From Spiroplasma endosymbiont of Panorpa germanica (lineage in GTDB: Bacteria > Bacillota_I > Bacilli_A > Mycoplasmatales > Mycoplasmataceae), in the NCBI RefSeq assembly GCF_964019765.1, contig NZ_OZ026461.1:806001-870000 (forward strand): a DNA stretch of 64,000 nt. Direction: 5' to 3'. Every line of letters begins with the position of its first letter. The first letter of the stretch is position 1. A program made the translations under genes and the position numbers. A model generated the notes under the pieces. It was not told the origin of the DNA, did not search any database, and was given only the letters and a program-made list of their open reading frames with translations. Shown here piece after piece: positions 54,823-64,000 of the stretch.

Positions 54823-56524
54823 TAGAATTATATCGTCTAGGTTCAAATACTGAACCTGTGATTTCGTTAATTATTACTAAAACAATTGGTTGTTTACCTG
54901 TGTCTTGTTTGACAATACTTCTCATTTTAGAAATGATTTCACGTTTGATCATATTTAAGTCAAAGCTTTCAGGTTTTTTCTTAAAGTCTTCTTTTGCTTT
55001 ATCTAAAATATCCACAACGTTTTTTTGCATTAGTTTAAAGATTGGGTTGTCATCATTGATATAGATTACTCCACGCATTTGAATGTCAATTAAACTTGTC
55101 AATTCTTTATCATTTTCATTCAAATTGGCCCCAACAATAATAACCCCATCAGTCGCTAATTGTTTTCTTTCGTTTAAAACGACAGCTCCAATATCTCCAA
55201 CTCCAGTACCATCAACATAAATGTCTCCAGTTTTAATTTCCTCTTTTGAGAAAACCAATTTTCCTGACTGGCTAATTGTTAAAACTCTTCCATTATCCAT
55301 TAAACCAACATTTTCAGGTTTAACACCAGCTTCAACAGCTGCTTGCTCAGCTTGAAGGAAGTCCTTATAAAGCGCTTTAACTGGTATAAAGAATTTAGGA
55401 TTCATAATTTTGGTCATTAACTTAATATCTTCAAAACTGGCATGCATTGCTCAAATGTTTTTTTCACTTAGAACAACTAATTTGGCATTTGTTCGAGCCA
55501 ATTCATCAAGAATTTGAGCATGACGCATTTCAACTCCAGGGGCTGGTGGGGTTGCTAAAATAATAATATCTTTTTCTGTGAACTCAATAACAGTATCGTT
55601 TCCAGTAGCTATTTTGGCTAGACGCGAGTAAAGCAAGTCTCCTGTTCCAGTTACTAAAAGAATTCCATTATCTGATTCCATAAAATCATTAATTGAGAAA
55701 ATGTTTTCCTCGGAAATATTCAATTTGTTTTTGATAATTGGTGATTCTAAAATAGTTGCCAATGATCTTCCATAAATCGCCATTTTACGATTATTTTTAA
55801 TAGCTTCTCGAGCTATTTCTGAAAATTTGAAAATATCTTCTTCAAAAATTCCAATAATTAATCTAGCTTTTTCCTTCATTGGACCAGCAATTTTAGCTTC
55901 AATTTTATGATTTGGCACTGTGTAAGCTTTTCTTGAAGCACATTCTGCGTCACTAATTAAAGCTAAAACCCCATTTTCTGAAATTTTATTTAGATGGTGA
56001 ATATCTGTTGAAAAGTATGATTGTTCTTTTCCATCAATTATATAATCCCCAATGTAAACAATGGCTCCTTGATCGGTTTTGATAGCAAAACCAAATGACT
56101 CAGGAAAGCTTGATGTTGTTCTAAAAACTTCAACTTCTAATTTTCCTACTTTTATTATTTCTTTATCTTTCACGATTTTAAAGTTGTTTTCACGATTTTT
56201 CAAGCGGAATTTTTGAGTTTTATATTTCAATACTAATGTTGTTAATTCATTACAATAAACTGGAACATCCACTTCGCGTAAAATATAATTAATAGAACCC
56301 GCATTATAAGCAGCTGGATTTGAAATAAAAACCCCTTTTACTTTATGTTTATTATTTTTGATAAATTCAAGATTAGGAATTACTATATCAATTCCAAGAA
56401 TTCCCTTTTCGGGAAATTTAATACCTGAATCAAAGATGAATAGTTCATCATCCACATCAACGATAAATAAATTTTTACCGCGCTCGTCTTGACCTCCTAG
56501 GGCCATAAATTTAATTACTGACAT
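54803..56524 (-). CDS. RNase J-like protein lacking catalytic metal ligands
   Basis: A 573-residue protein with RNase J architecture: metallo-beta-lactamase fold, beta-CASP region and C-terminal domain (KREIISKMRSIVKQDTGKQPIV). It tracks RNase J (IFDSGIKFPEKGILGIDIVIP, LMTKIMNPKFFIPVKALY). The H-x-H-x-D-H zinc motif is absent: the equivalent residues 69-74 read N-P-A-A-Y-N. The later His of the HGEY motif is Lys (IPVKALYK), and the His before PDS is Ser. The core Asp of IGDY remains. It is therefore likely a non-catalytic subunit, like an extreme RNase J2, perhaps paired with an active RNase J elsewhere. Joined by one TGA Trp. Confidence 0.82.
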
Positions 56525-56733
56525 TTTTTTCTCCTCTATTATAAAGACTGGCTTTACGAAATAAAAACTTTGCTCGTTTTTAACTATTATTTTTATTTAA
56601 TTACTCGCAATTGCATTTAAGACTTAGTTTTCTATATTATATCTCATTTTGGATTTAAATACCCACAATATATTTGAAATTTAATATTTATTGTCATTCA
56701 AATAATGGGGTAAAATACAAGTGGAGGTTAATT

Positions 56734-57033
56734 ATGAAATCAATGACATTTAACGAATATATCAAAGTGCAAGATCAAGCCCGCACAATCGATGTGAGGA
56801 CTAACAGTGAGGTTAAAACCCTACTAAATTTTAGTTGGGCAGAAAATATTTATGTTGAGGACTTAATCAGAAATTATAAGAGCTATTTTCCTGATAAAAA
56901 CGAGTTAATAATTACAGTTTGCAACGCTGGGAATCGAAGTGGCCAAGCTGCCCAATTTCTTGAAGAAGTTGGTTATTCCAACGCTTTTGTTTTAACCGGA
57001 GGAATTTATAATTACTTTAGAAACAAAAAATAA
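56734..57033 (+). CDS. Single-domain rhodanese-like protein
   Basis: A 99-residue rhodanese domain. The active-site loop ITVCNAGNRSGQAA has the persulfide Cys, and the start TIDVRTNSEVK and ending VLTGGIYNYF match the fold. The ATG at 56734 is preferred because aagtggagg lies just before it; the longer open frame at 56674 has no SD. It may provide sulfur in tRNA thiolation or reactive-sulfur detoxification (inference). Divergent from the RNase J-like gene. Confidence 0.85.
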   Translation: MKSMTFNEYIKVQDQARTIDVRTNSEVKTLLNFSWAENIYVEDLIRNYKSYFPDKNELIITVCNAGNRSGQAAQFLEEVGYSNAFVLTGGIYNYFRNKK

Positions 57034-57055
57034 TCAGTTTTACTGATTATTTTTT
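57029..57055. terminator. Bidirectional terminator after rhodanese and lipoprotein
   Basis: Arms aataatcagt (57029-57038) and actgattatt (57042-57051) with T runs on both strands. Confidence 0.75.
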
Positions 57056-57754
57056 TAATGGCTCAACAATATTTTCTAAAGTATTTTTGAAATACTTAGT
57101 TGTATTGTTAGCTCAAATTTGGTTTGGAGTTGAATACTTATCCAACTTAGACAAAATGTCATTTTTTTGTTTTATAAAATCTGTATCATTGGCAATATTA
57201 TTGTCGTTAACAATCTCAACATGACTGTTGTAAATGGCTTTGTAAACCAACAGGTCAAAGTTTTTCTTTTCATAATCTTGTAAAAATTTATTATTTCTAA
57301 ACAGGTAGAAGTAACGCATCATTTTTTCATTATCTGAATCACCCTTGCTTGTTGCAAAGGGTGAATTTCAACCCGAAAGTTCTTTAATATCTTCTAAAGC
57401 AACCTTGTAATCACTTTGATATTCTTCAGAATTAATATAATTTTCCAAGTTATCAACATACAATTTCAAAGCGCTAATTGTTAAATTACTTGGCTCAAAT
57501 CCATTTGTTGGATCTACAAAGTCTTGATATTGTTCTCCATCAGGAATTACATCAACTCCTAAATCGTCTTCTGGCAAAACTGGTTTACTTGGTTTTGGAT
57601 GAGATGGCTTGATTGGATTGGGAATCGAAATTTCAGGTTTTTCCGGAATTATATTTCCGCCTTTATTTGGTATTCCAAATGTACAAGAAACCACCGAAGC
57701 GGGTGCCCCAGCGATTACAGATACCCCAGATAAAATAATCAATAGTTTTTTCAT
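57047..57754 (-). CDS. Lipoprotein, 235 aa, Pro-rich linker
   Basis: Starts MKKLLIILSGVSVIAG with the lipobox PASVVSC and lipidated Cys around residue 24, preceded by AAAGGAG. A proline/isoleucine-rich linker (IPNPIKPSHPKPSKP) follows and leads to a helical domain ending PLKK. A GTG three codons upstream is an alternative but lacks correct SD spacing. No family recognised. Several TGA Trp codons. Confidence 0.72.
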
Positions 57755-57807
57755 CTCAATCACTCCTTTTATATATAAGTATATTATAACCTTTTAGCGG
57801 GCTAACT

Positions 57808-58182
57808 TTAAGTATTTTTCAAAAGTCTTTTAGTTTTAAGTACGAAAGTTGTGAAATTATAGTCTCTTAAGGATAGAATAATTTTTTCATCCAATTCCTC
57901 AGCTTTAATTCCCATTTTCTTCAATCTTCTAAAATCCACTAGACTTTTAGAATACAGATTTAAGCTACATTGTAGGTCAACGCTTTCAATCGCTTCAACA
58001 TTATCTAGACCACCCAAAGATTCTAAAATATTATCGTACTTAAAAATATGTTTTTCAAAAGTTTTGTCTTTTTTGTTTTTATTAAAATTGGTGTAAAAAC
58101 CCTTTCTAATAAAGATATACATAATACTTCAAATCGCAATAATTACAGCGATAATTAAAATAACTAATCAGATAATCAACAT
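57808..58182 (-). CDS. Membrane-anchored small protein after nadK
   Basis: A 124-residue protein starting MLIIWLVILIIAVIIAIWSI, a single N-terminal membrane segment, then a charged helical domain. Its ATG overlaps the nadK stop by one base (TAATG), so it is translated from the nadK mRNA. The resulting association with NAD kinase is conjectural; no function recognised. Confidence 0.6.
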
Positions 58183-58973
58183 TACTTGTGTCCATCCTTA
58201 ATAAAAATATCTCTTAAAAGTTGAATTTTGGTTGGTGGATTTGTAACTGTACTAATGATTTTTACTTTGCTTGGAATCAGACTTATTTCTAGTTGACCTT
58301 TTTTTATATTTATCTTTTTTGTATCAACAATTAAAGAATGAGCCGAGCTTTCAATCTTCAGTTTAATTATTACATCCTTACTCAATATAATTGGGGATTG
58401 CACTGAATGATAAGTATTATTATTAACTGCCCCAATTTCGGTCATTTGCATCAACGCCAACTTTTCAACAAAAATAGCTCCTGAGTTTGATTTATTAAAA
58501 CCTGTTGAACCATTATTTGTTGCCACACAAATTCCTGTTCCTTTAAAAACTTGCAGAAATTCATCATTTAGCGAGACAAAAATATCTCTAGCTCTCAAAT
58601 CACTCACCACTTTAATTTCGTTAACAGCTAAAAAAGCATCATTATCAACTTTGCACAAGAGTACATCAAAACTATTAGTTTCAAAATTTCCTCGCTTAAT
58701 GACATTGATTATGGTTTCTTCTTCTTTGAGATTGTTGTGATTTGTGTAAAACCCAATACCCCCACTTTTGAAAGGGACAAAAAGAATCTTATCAAGATTA
58801 TTGTTATATTTTTCAACAGCTCTTAAAAAAGTTCCATCTCCCCCGATTATAAAAACAAAATCGGGATTTTTTAAATCCTCAGTTCAACCCTTTTGCAAGT
58901 GGATTTTCTCTAATTTTTTGGCAATAGTTTGACTTTCGTTGTAATCATTTTTTATGATAGCGTATTTTTTCAT
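58182..58973 (-). CDS. nadK: NAD kinase
   Basis: Phosphorylates NAD+ to NADP+. The 263-residue protein has the GGDGTFLRA motif (FIIGGDGTF, residues about 41-49), the NE motif region LAVNEIKVVSD, and TNNGSTGFNKSNSGA in place of TPTGSTAY, all as in the NadK family. The start ATG complements 58971-58973; early Trp codons are TGA. Confidence 0.93.
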
Positions 58974-59081
58974 TGTAAACCGACCTTTTGATAATTTTAA
59001 CAAAAAAATGGCTTAATTTGAATTTAATAAATAATCTTAGTGAAAATAATCTATAATTTTATTAATAGGAAATGGTGAACT

Positions 59082-60092
59082 ATGGAAAAGAAAAGATTAA
59101 TTTCAGGAATTACAAGTACTGGGAAAATGACACTAGGTAATTACCTAGGTGCAATGCAACAATTTGTGGAATTACAAGACAAATACGAGATGATGGTTTT
59201 TGTCGCAAATTTACACGCAATAGTTTTACCAATTGAAGCTAAGGTGCTTAAAGAAAACATCAAGAGCATGGTGGCACTTTATTTCGCTTGTGGATTAGAT
59301 CCAAATAAAGCTACTGTCTTTCTGCAAAGTGATGTTTTAGAAGTTACTAACTTAGCTTGAATTTTATCTTGTAATTCAACAATTGGAGAACTTGAGAGAA
59401 TGACTCAATTTAAAGATAAGTCGACAAAAGTCCGTGCTGATAATAAAACTAACTTTATTCCCACTGGTTTGTTAACTTATCCAACATTGATGGCTGCAGA
59501 CATTCTAATTTATGACGCACAAGCTGTACCTGTTGGTAAAGATCAAAAACAACATATTGAACTTACCAGGAATTTAGCAGAACGTATGAATAATAAATTT
59601 GGAGATATGTTTACTATTCCAGAGCCAATTATAAGAGAAAACGGGGCTAAAATTATGGATTTGCAAGAGCCAAGCAAGAAGATGTCAAAGTCATCTTTAA
59701 ATCCTAAATCTTATATCGGTCTATTAGATGATTTAAAACAAGTCGAAAATAAAATTAAAGCCGCAATTACTGATAGTGAAAACGTTATTAGATTTGATCC
59801 AGTAAATAAGCCAGGGGTTAGCAATTTAATGACAATTTATAGTTGCATTACTAAAAAAACTCATTCACAAATCGAAAAGCAATTTGAGAGCAAAAATTAT
59901 GGGGAATTCAAAAACGAAATTGCCCTGGTTGTAGTTGAACTATTAAGTGGAATTCAAGAGAAATATCAAAAATTCTACAACTCCAACGAAGTTGATGAAT
60001 GGCTCCAAAATGGAGCTGTCAAAGCAAGAGAACTTGCTCGCAGAAAACTTGAAAAAGTTGAATGAAAAGTCGGATTAAAATATAAAAAATAA
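59082..60092 (+). CDS. trpS: Tryptophanyl-tRNA synthetase
   Basis: Class I synthetase charging tRNA-Trp, with the HIGH variant TGKMTLGNYLG (residues 13-23) and the KMSKS motif in SKKMSKSSLN. The 336-residue length is typical. Two TGA Trp codons, at about 59358 and 60063, hide parts in the standard code. Because UGA codes for Trp here, the charged tRNA-Trp(UCA) is essential. Divergent from nadK; a TATAAT is near 59050. Confidence 0.97.
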
Positions 60093-60113
60093 AACCTTAC
60101 GGTTTTATTTTTT
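60083..60113. terminator. Bidirectional terminator between trpS and lipoprotein
   Basis: Stem aaaaaataaaacc/ggttttatttttt with loop ttac, at the ends of trpS and the 521-aa lipoprotein. Confidence 0.85.
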
Positions 60114-61677
60114 ATATCAAAAATTTAAACTGACTGTCTTGACCTTTTTTGGGAACATAGTCCTGGACTAATGAAATTGAATTAGCGGAATTAAAGTCTG
60201 TTGATAAAAATAATCTCAATCCTCAATTTATTTCACTAATTATTTTATTCTTTTCCGTGGCGTAAATATTACCCTTGTCATCAACATAGAAACTACCGTG
60301 ATTTTTTAAACTCATTTGATTTAAGTTAAATGAGGGTTGAATTCCAAATTTATCAAGCTCTTTGATGGCTTCTTGGCAATCACTTGAACCTAAAATCGCT
60401 CCAAATAATTCATCATAGCTGTAATTTTTTGATAGTTCAATACTTTCGGGTTTATTAATTAACATAAACACATTATCACTCTCAGATTTTTTAGAAAATA
60501 AAGCGTTAAAGAAATTAGCAACCGCTTCGAGCAAATTCTCTTGGTAGTTTGTTGATTTAGCTTCCTGAGAAAAGATGGTTGACATTTCTGGTAAAACAAA
60601 TTGATCACTACCTGCACTTACAATGACATTACTTACATTCATCCTTCCAAAGGCAATGGTTTCATCTTCTTTTGGTGATCAACTTTTTTCATCAAATAGG
60701 GTACCAAATTTTTGGCTTACATTTTTTTTAAAATTATCAAAACCAAATAGTTGATTTTTGCCTTCGCTTTCTGCCCCCATTTTTTCATAAAATTCTTTTA
60801 GCTTTTTACCGCTAGCCTCTCCACCTTTTAAAATTGCTCTTAATTCTGCTCTTTGAGTCTTACTGTGAACTAATCTTTGTGATAAACTATTGTAATTAAA
60901 AGGGTTTGTTGTGAATATAAAATTTTCGTTTACTGCGTCCAATTTAGTTTTAAAATCTGATTTTAATCCGCTATGAAAATTATCTGATCAAAATCTAGGA
61001 TTAGTAACATCACTTTTAAAAACCAAATCGGCCTTATTAAGTGAGGATAAGGTTTTAGCATATTGTTTTGACAAAGCATCTGCTGTTGTTTTACCTTCTG
61101 AGTTGAAAACTACAATTGATTCATCAAATTCTATTCAATCTGTTTTTTCACCAAGACCTGATTCTTCTAAATAGTTAAAACTAAAAAATAAATTAAAAGT
61201 TACTAGAAAGGAATCTGTTTTCTTTTCAATAGCAGTTCCATCTACAGAGAAATTTATTTGTGTATTTTCTCTATCAGGTTTAATTAGTCGGTAATCAATT
61301 TTAGAATTAATGTCTCGGATGATATTTTCTCTAATATCGTTAATATTTATTATCTTACTTAAGTCTGATAATAGAAGCTTATCAAAATCTGTTTTCTCAT
61401 CTACTTGGCTAAGAAAATTATAGTTTAGAAAATTAAACTCCTGTTCTTCATCATTATCATCGCTGATAATGATGTATTTTTGTGATAAAGTGTTTAAACC
61501 TTTTGAAATTAAATAGGTTTCGATTTCACTTTTGTACATTTGGGTTAAATAATGGTAATCCGCTGAGGGAAAATCTAGTCAACTATCTGATTTCTGATTA
61601 CTTCCACATGATATAACCGAAGTTATAGGAAACGCTGAAAGCGACAAACTAGATAAAACTAACAATAACTTTTTCAT
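60112..61677 (-). CDS. Lipoprotein, 521 aa
   Basis: Signal MKKLLLVLSSLSLSAF with lipobox TSVISC and lipidated Cys near residue 24. The mature region is a long, acidic, Asn/Ser/Lys-rich protein without recognised domains, similar in style to other Spiroplasma-type surface lipoproteins. Four TGA Trp codons are used. The start ATG complements 61675-61677. The HNH-like paralogue B lies immediately upstream on the same strand (11 bases). Confidence 0.75.
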
Positions 61678-61687
61678 TTTTCTCCCC

Positions 61688-62032
61688 CTACTGATGAAAT
61701 TCTTCATCATATAATCATTTTACTTTGCGAATTTTCTCAATTCGCTTTGCTGCATTAGGCTTTTTTCTAAAAATCAAACACCCTTGATGAATTGCGATTA
61801 AATTATCTGACTGAAATAGCTCAGGTTGTTTTGTATTTATTAAGTCAACTGTTCAGTATAAAATATCTGCTGTTTTATCCGTGTAATAGTTTTCTTTTAA
61901 CATATGAAACTTGCAGATATAACACATTTTTATTTTATTTGGATCGACATTTTCTAGTGAAATCGCCTTTTCTCAAGCCAAATTAAGTTCTAAGGTGTTA
62001 AACTCAACTTCATTACCTGTAATTTTTGCCAT
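61688..62032 (-). CDS. HNH-like zinc-binding small protein (paralogue B)
   Basis: A 114-residue relative of the protein at 37366-37695: both share L-N/I-A-W-E, K-M-C-Y-I-C, W-x-V/I-D, N-L-x-A-x-H-x2-C. Here the pairs are Cys37-x2-Cys40 and His82-x2-Cys85; the position of the HNH His is Leu64 (VDLIN). The C-terminus is basic (KKPNAAKRIEKIRKVKW). It has its own -10 near 62076-62081 and is 11 bases before the 521-aa lipoprotein gene. Function unknown. Confidence 0.6.
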
Positions 62033-63027
62033 TTTTCTTTCCTTTAATTGATTATTAGGTTTAGACCTTAAAATAATTATACCTTGTTTGAATCAAATTA
62101 AAAAGGGACATAGTAACTTATTTACCGCTGGATTTGAAAACATTAAGGGAATTTAGATGAAAAATCATGTGAAAATCATTTTGTTAAAAGTTTTACTAAA
62201 TAAACTATGTTTGTACAAATATTGTATGTGTTTTTAATGTTTAGGTTAGACTTTAAAAATTAAAAAATTTAAAATATTCCTGTATGATGTTAAATATTTT
62301 TCAAAGTTCAAATAATTTACTTTTTCACTGGAAAACAATACAAACTTTAAGAACTTAAAAAGTTTCATACACTTGCCTTCAGTACTGGGACTTGAGATGA
62401 TGATATAGTTAATAATTTTTAAAAAATAGGTTTAACTAAAAGGGTTATCTTGGTTTAAACAAGTAGTGATTTTGCTAGTGCTTTTCAAAAAATACTAATT
62501 AAAAAATCCGAAATCTCTGCATATTAAAAAAACCAAAAACAATTTATCGATATAAAAAATTGTGAGTCGGTTATTTAGTGGTCTTTGCTAAATACTATTT
62601 CACTACTTTAATTGACATTAAAGCAGCTTTTAATTTTTTTTTAATTTCTTCAAGATAATTCAGAACTCAATCCGGGTTTTTATTTTTTTTGTATATTTAT
62701 TTACTTTTTCCACGTTTCAACATCCTGTAATAAACAAATGTTTATTTTATATTCTCTAACTCTGATTTCAAAAGCTATTCTACTCATTTCAAAATTTAGT
62801 CTATTTTCTAGTTGTTCTTAGTTTTTACATTCGATTACTATCATTTATAATTTTTAGTTTATTCAAAGTTTTTCTTAGAAAATATTAAATATTAAATAGG
62901 AAATTTGAAAAGAAGAAATATTCCCGTTTTGTTATTTTCACAAATCAGAACTTACATTGCGATAATAAAAACTATTTTTATCTTGAAGATACTCTTAATT
63001 ATCTAACAATTATTTAATCGCAAAACC
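62033..63027. other. Gene-poor 995-base stretch
   Basis: No convincing gene on either strand. A minus-strand fragment ending at 62595 reads NPDWVLNYLEEIKKKLKAAL in one short frame, without a start, and looks like a decayed gene end. Otherwise the sequence is AT-rich with frequent stops even with TGA as Trp. A TATAAT for gene B is at 62076-62081. Confidence 0.6.
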
Positions 63028-63273
63028 TTACAACAATGGATCATCTTCTACAATTCATGCATAAGGCAGGAACGCCTCAAACATTGCAGTTTTAAAAATA
63101 GTAGCGACTTCACCAATAAAATTATTTAGAGCTTGGTTGTAGTCGTATTGTTTAACAGCTTTTCCCTTAGTTTTACAACTAACAACATAAATTGTGTGGG
63201 CACCACCATTAACGAAGTTGCAAGTATTTGCAGTAATTTTAAATTTTCAATCTCCTATTTTAAATATTAACAA
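63028..63273 (-). pseudogene. Open frame without good start, decayed or small gene
   Basis: Reads about 81 residues (from a TTG at 63273 directly after a stop; AAAGG 5 bases before) and ends AFLPYAWIVEDDPLL with a TGA Trp. Amino-acid composition looks coding (ANTCNFVNGGAHTIYVVSC), but there is no ATG and no recognised family. It may be the 3' remnant of a longer gene. Confidence 0.35.
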
Positions 63274-63331
63274 TTATACCTTTAAGGGTACTTTATTTGA
63301 ATCTGGTTTTATTCTTATAAAAAACAAAAAA

Positions 63332-63625
63332 CTAGCTGTGATTTAATAACAGTTTCTCAAATGAAGGTTTTAGAGATAATATGTGTGACCAATAAATTAT
63401 TTGAACTCCAGTTCCAGAGACTTTTACTCCCAACGCTTTTGCTGATTTTAGTTTTGGTTCATCCACCAAAACTGCATTAAATAAAGTTGCTCGTAACAGA
63501 GCTTCACAGTTCTCAAGACATTCAATGTTGACATCTTTTACTAAACCATCAATAACGTTTCTAAGTGGTGTGATATCATGGACGTGGATTTGAACAGATT
63601 TCGAACCAGTACTTTTAATAAAGTC
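63332..63625 (-). pseudogene. Open frame preceded by TAA, likely gene remnant
   Basis: About 97 codons with coding-like composition (SVQIHVHDITPLRNVIDGLV) and stop at 63332-63334, but the frame is closed upstream by TAA at 63626-63628 and lacks an ATG or SD. It probably represents the end of a decayed gene. No family recognised. Confidence 0.35.
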
Positions 63626-63684
63626 TTATGAAGCTTTGCTTGGATCTTAAAATTCAAAGATGAGTAAGTTTTGAAATTAATTAA

Positions 63685-63709
63685 AAAATCGACTCAAAAA
63701 GTCGATTTT
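63685..63709 (-). terminator. Terminator of the gene at the right edge
   Basis: Stem aaaatcgact/agtcgatttt with loop caaaa; followed by T-rich sequence on the minus strand, just after the stop of the 63729 gene. Confidence 0.75.
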
Positions 63710-63728
63710 AGTCAAATTATTACAGTGG

Positions 63729-64000
63729 TTATTTTCTCCATTCTAAAACGAAGTATGATCAATAGTTTTGTGATAGTCCAATCGTCTTCATGCCCTGTTT
63801 AAGTTGTATTACCCTATTTTCATCATCATTTTTATTTGTATAAAAGTATGTTGTTTTATCAACTACACCGTTATAAGAAAATAGATATGTTTTTAATTCG
63901 ACTCTATTTGTTGGCTTTCCTCAACTTGTATCTCCAAAATGAGTTCGACGTTCCTTTGTGCTATTATGACGGCCATGTTGTATGTAACTTGGGAACTCCC
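63729..64000 (-). CDS. Hypothetical protein, 5' part beyond window
   Basis: The last 89 codons of an unidentified gene: EFPSYIQHGRHNSTKERRTH ... GDTSWGKPTNRVELKTYLFS ... QNYWSYFVLEWRK, with TGA as Trp. It is aromatic- and charge-rich and not recognised. The terminator at 63685-63709 supports it being a real transcription unit. Confidence 0.5.

Overview
The window is AT-rich bacterial DNA that only makes sense if UGA is read as tryptophan. Nearly every long gene (guaB, guaA, argS, uvrC, ftsK, opp genes, trpS, rsmI and others) is cut by in-frame TGA at positions where its family has Trp or tolerates an aromatic residue, and translates cleanly through under genetic code 4. Together with lipobox lipoproteins, tight gene packing, a very reduced metabolism and an Opp system with large insertions in OppD/OppF, this points to a mollicute. 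The ispG gene (MEP isoprenoid pathway), ScpA/ScpB, FtsK and many lipoproteins suggest the Spiroplasma/Entomoplasma group; the genus is an inference. No tRNA, rRNA, CRISPR array or intact insertion sequence was found.

Layout. 1-6616 (minus): deoxynucleoside kinase (cut by the window edge), rluB, scpB, scpA, a HEPN-like protein and the guaA-guaB GMP/IMP pair. 6755-8701 (plus): a GNAT acetyltransferase and ispG. 8702-26600 (minus): an unknown protein, a GalM-like epimerase, an MFS permease, argS, a membrane protein, the translation block rpsB-tsf-(membrane gene)-(ThiT-like transporter)-pyrH-frr, pepV, an aldo/keto reductase, a membrane-anchored J-domain protein, rplU-prp-rpmA with an L21 leader, nagB, a small bacteriocin-like peptide gene, rsmI and greA. 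26710-34974 (minus): uvrC, a RavA/ViaA-type ATPase/VWA pair, proC, and an unusual exporter-like cluster (degenerate ABC ATPase, permease with a large extracytoplasmic domain) followed by a lipoprotein to 36521. 36618-42039: small accessory proteins including a zinc-finger/HNH-like protein, an HTH fragment, azoR, a methyltransferase and membrane proteins. 42061-54157 (minus): ftsK, a lipoprotein and the oppBCDF-oppA oligopeptide importer. 54307-62032: a membrane protein, a catalytically degenerate RNase J, a rhodanese, nadK, trpS, lipoproteins and a second HNH-like paralogue. 62033-64000 is gene-poor and holds broken reading frames plus the 3' end of one unidentified gene.

How the genes fit together. 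The metabolic core covers GMP synthesis, UMP phosphorylation, amino-sugar entry (nagB), peptide import and hydrolysis (Opp, PepV), NADP formation (nadK), thiamine uptake and isoprenoid synthesis. The translation block (S2, EF-Ts, RRF, L21, L27, ArgS, TrpS, RluB, RsmI) and the chromosome block (ScpAB, FtsK, UvrC) are ordinary. The parts most worth a second look are the RavA/ViaA pair, the degenerate ABC exporter cluster, the RNase J without its metal ligands, the paired HNH-like small proteins, the inverted pair of perfect DnaA boxes between greA and uvrC, and the bacteriocin-like peptide with a non-ATG start.
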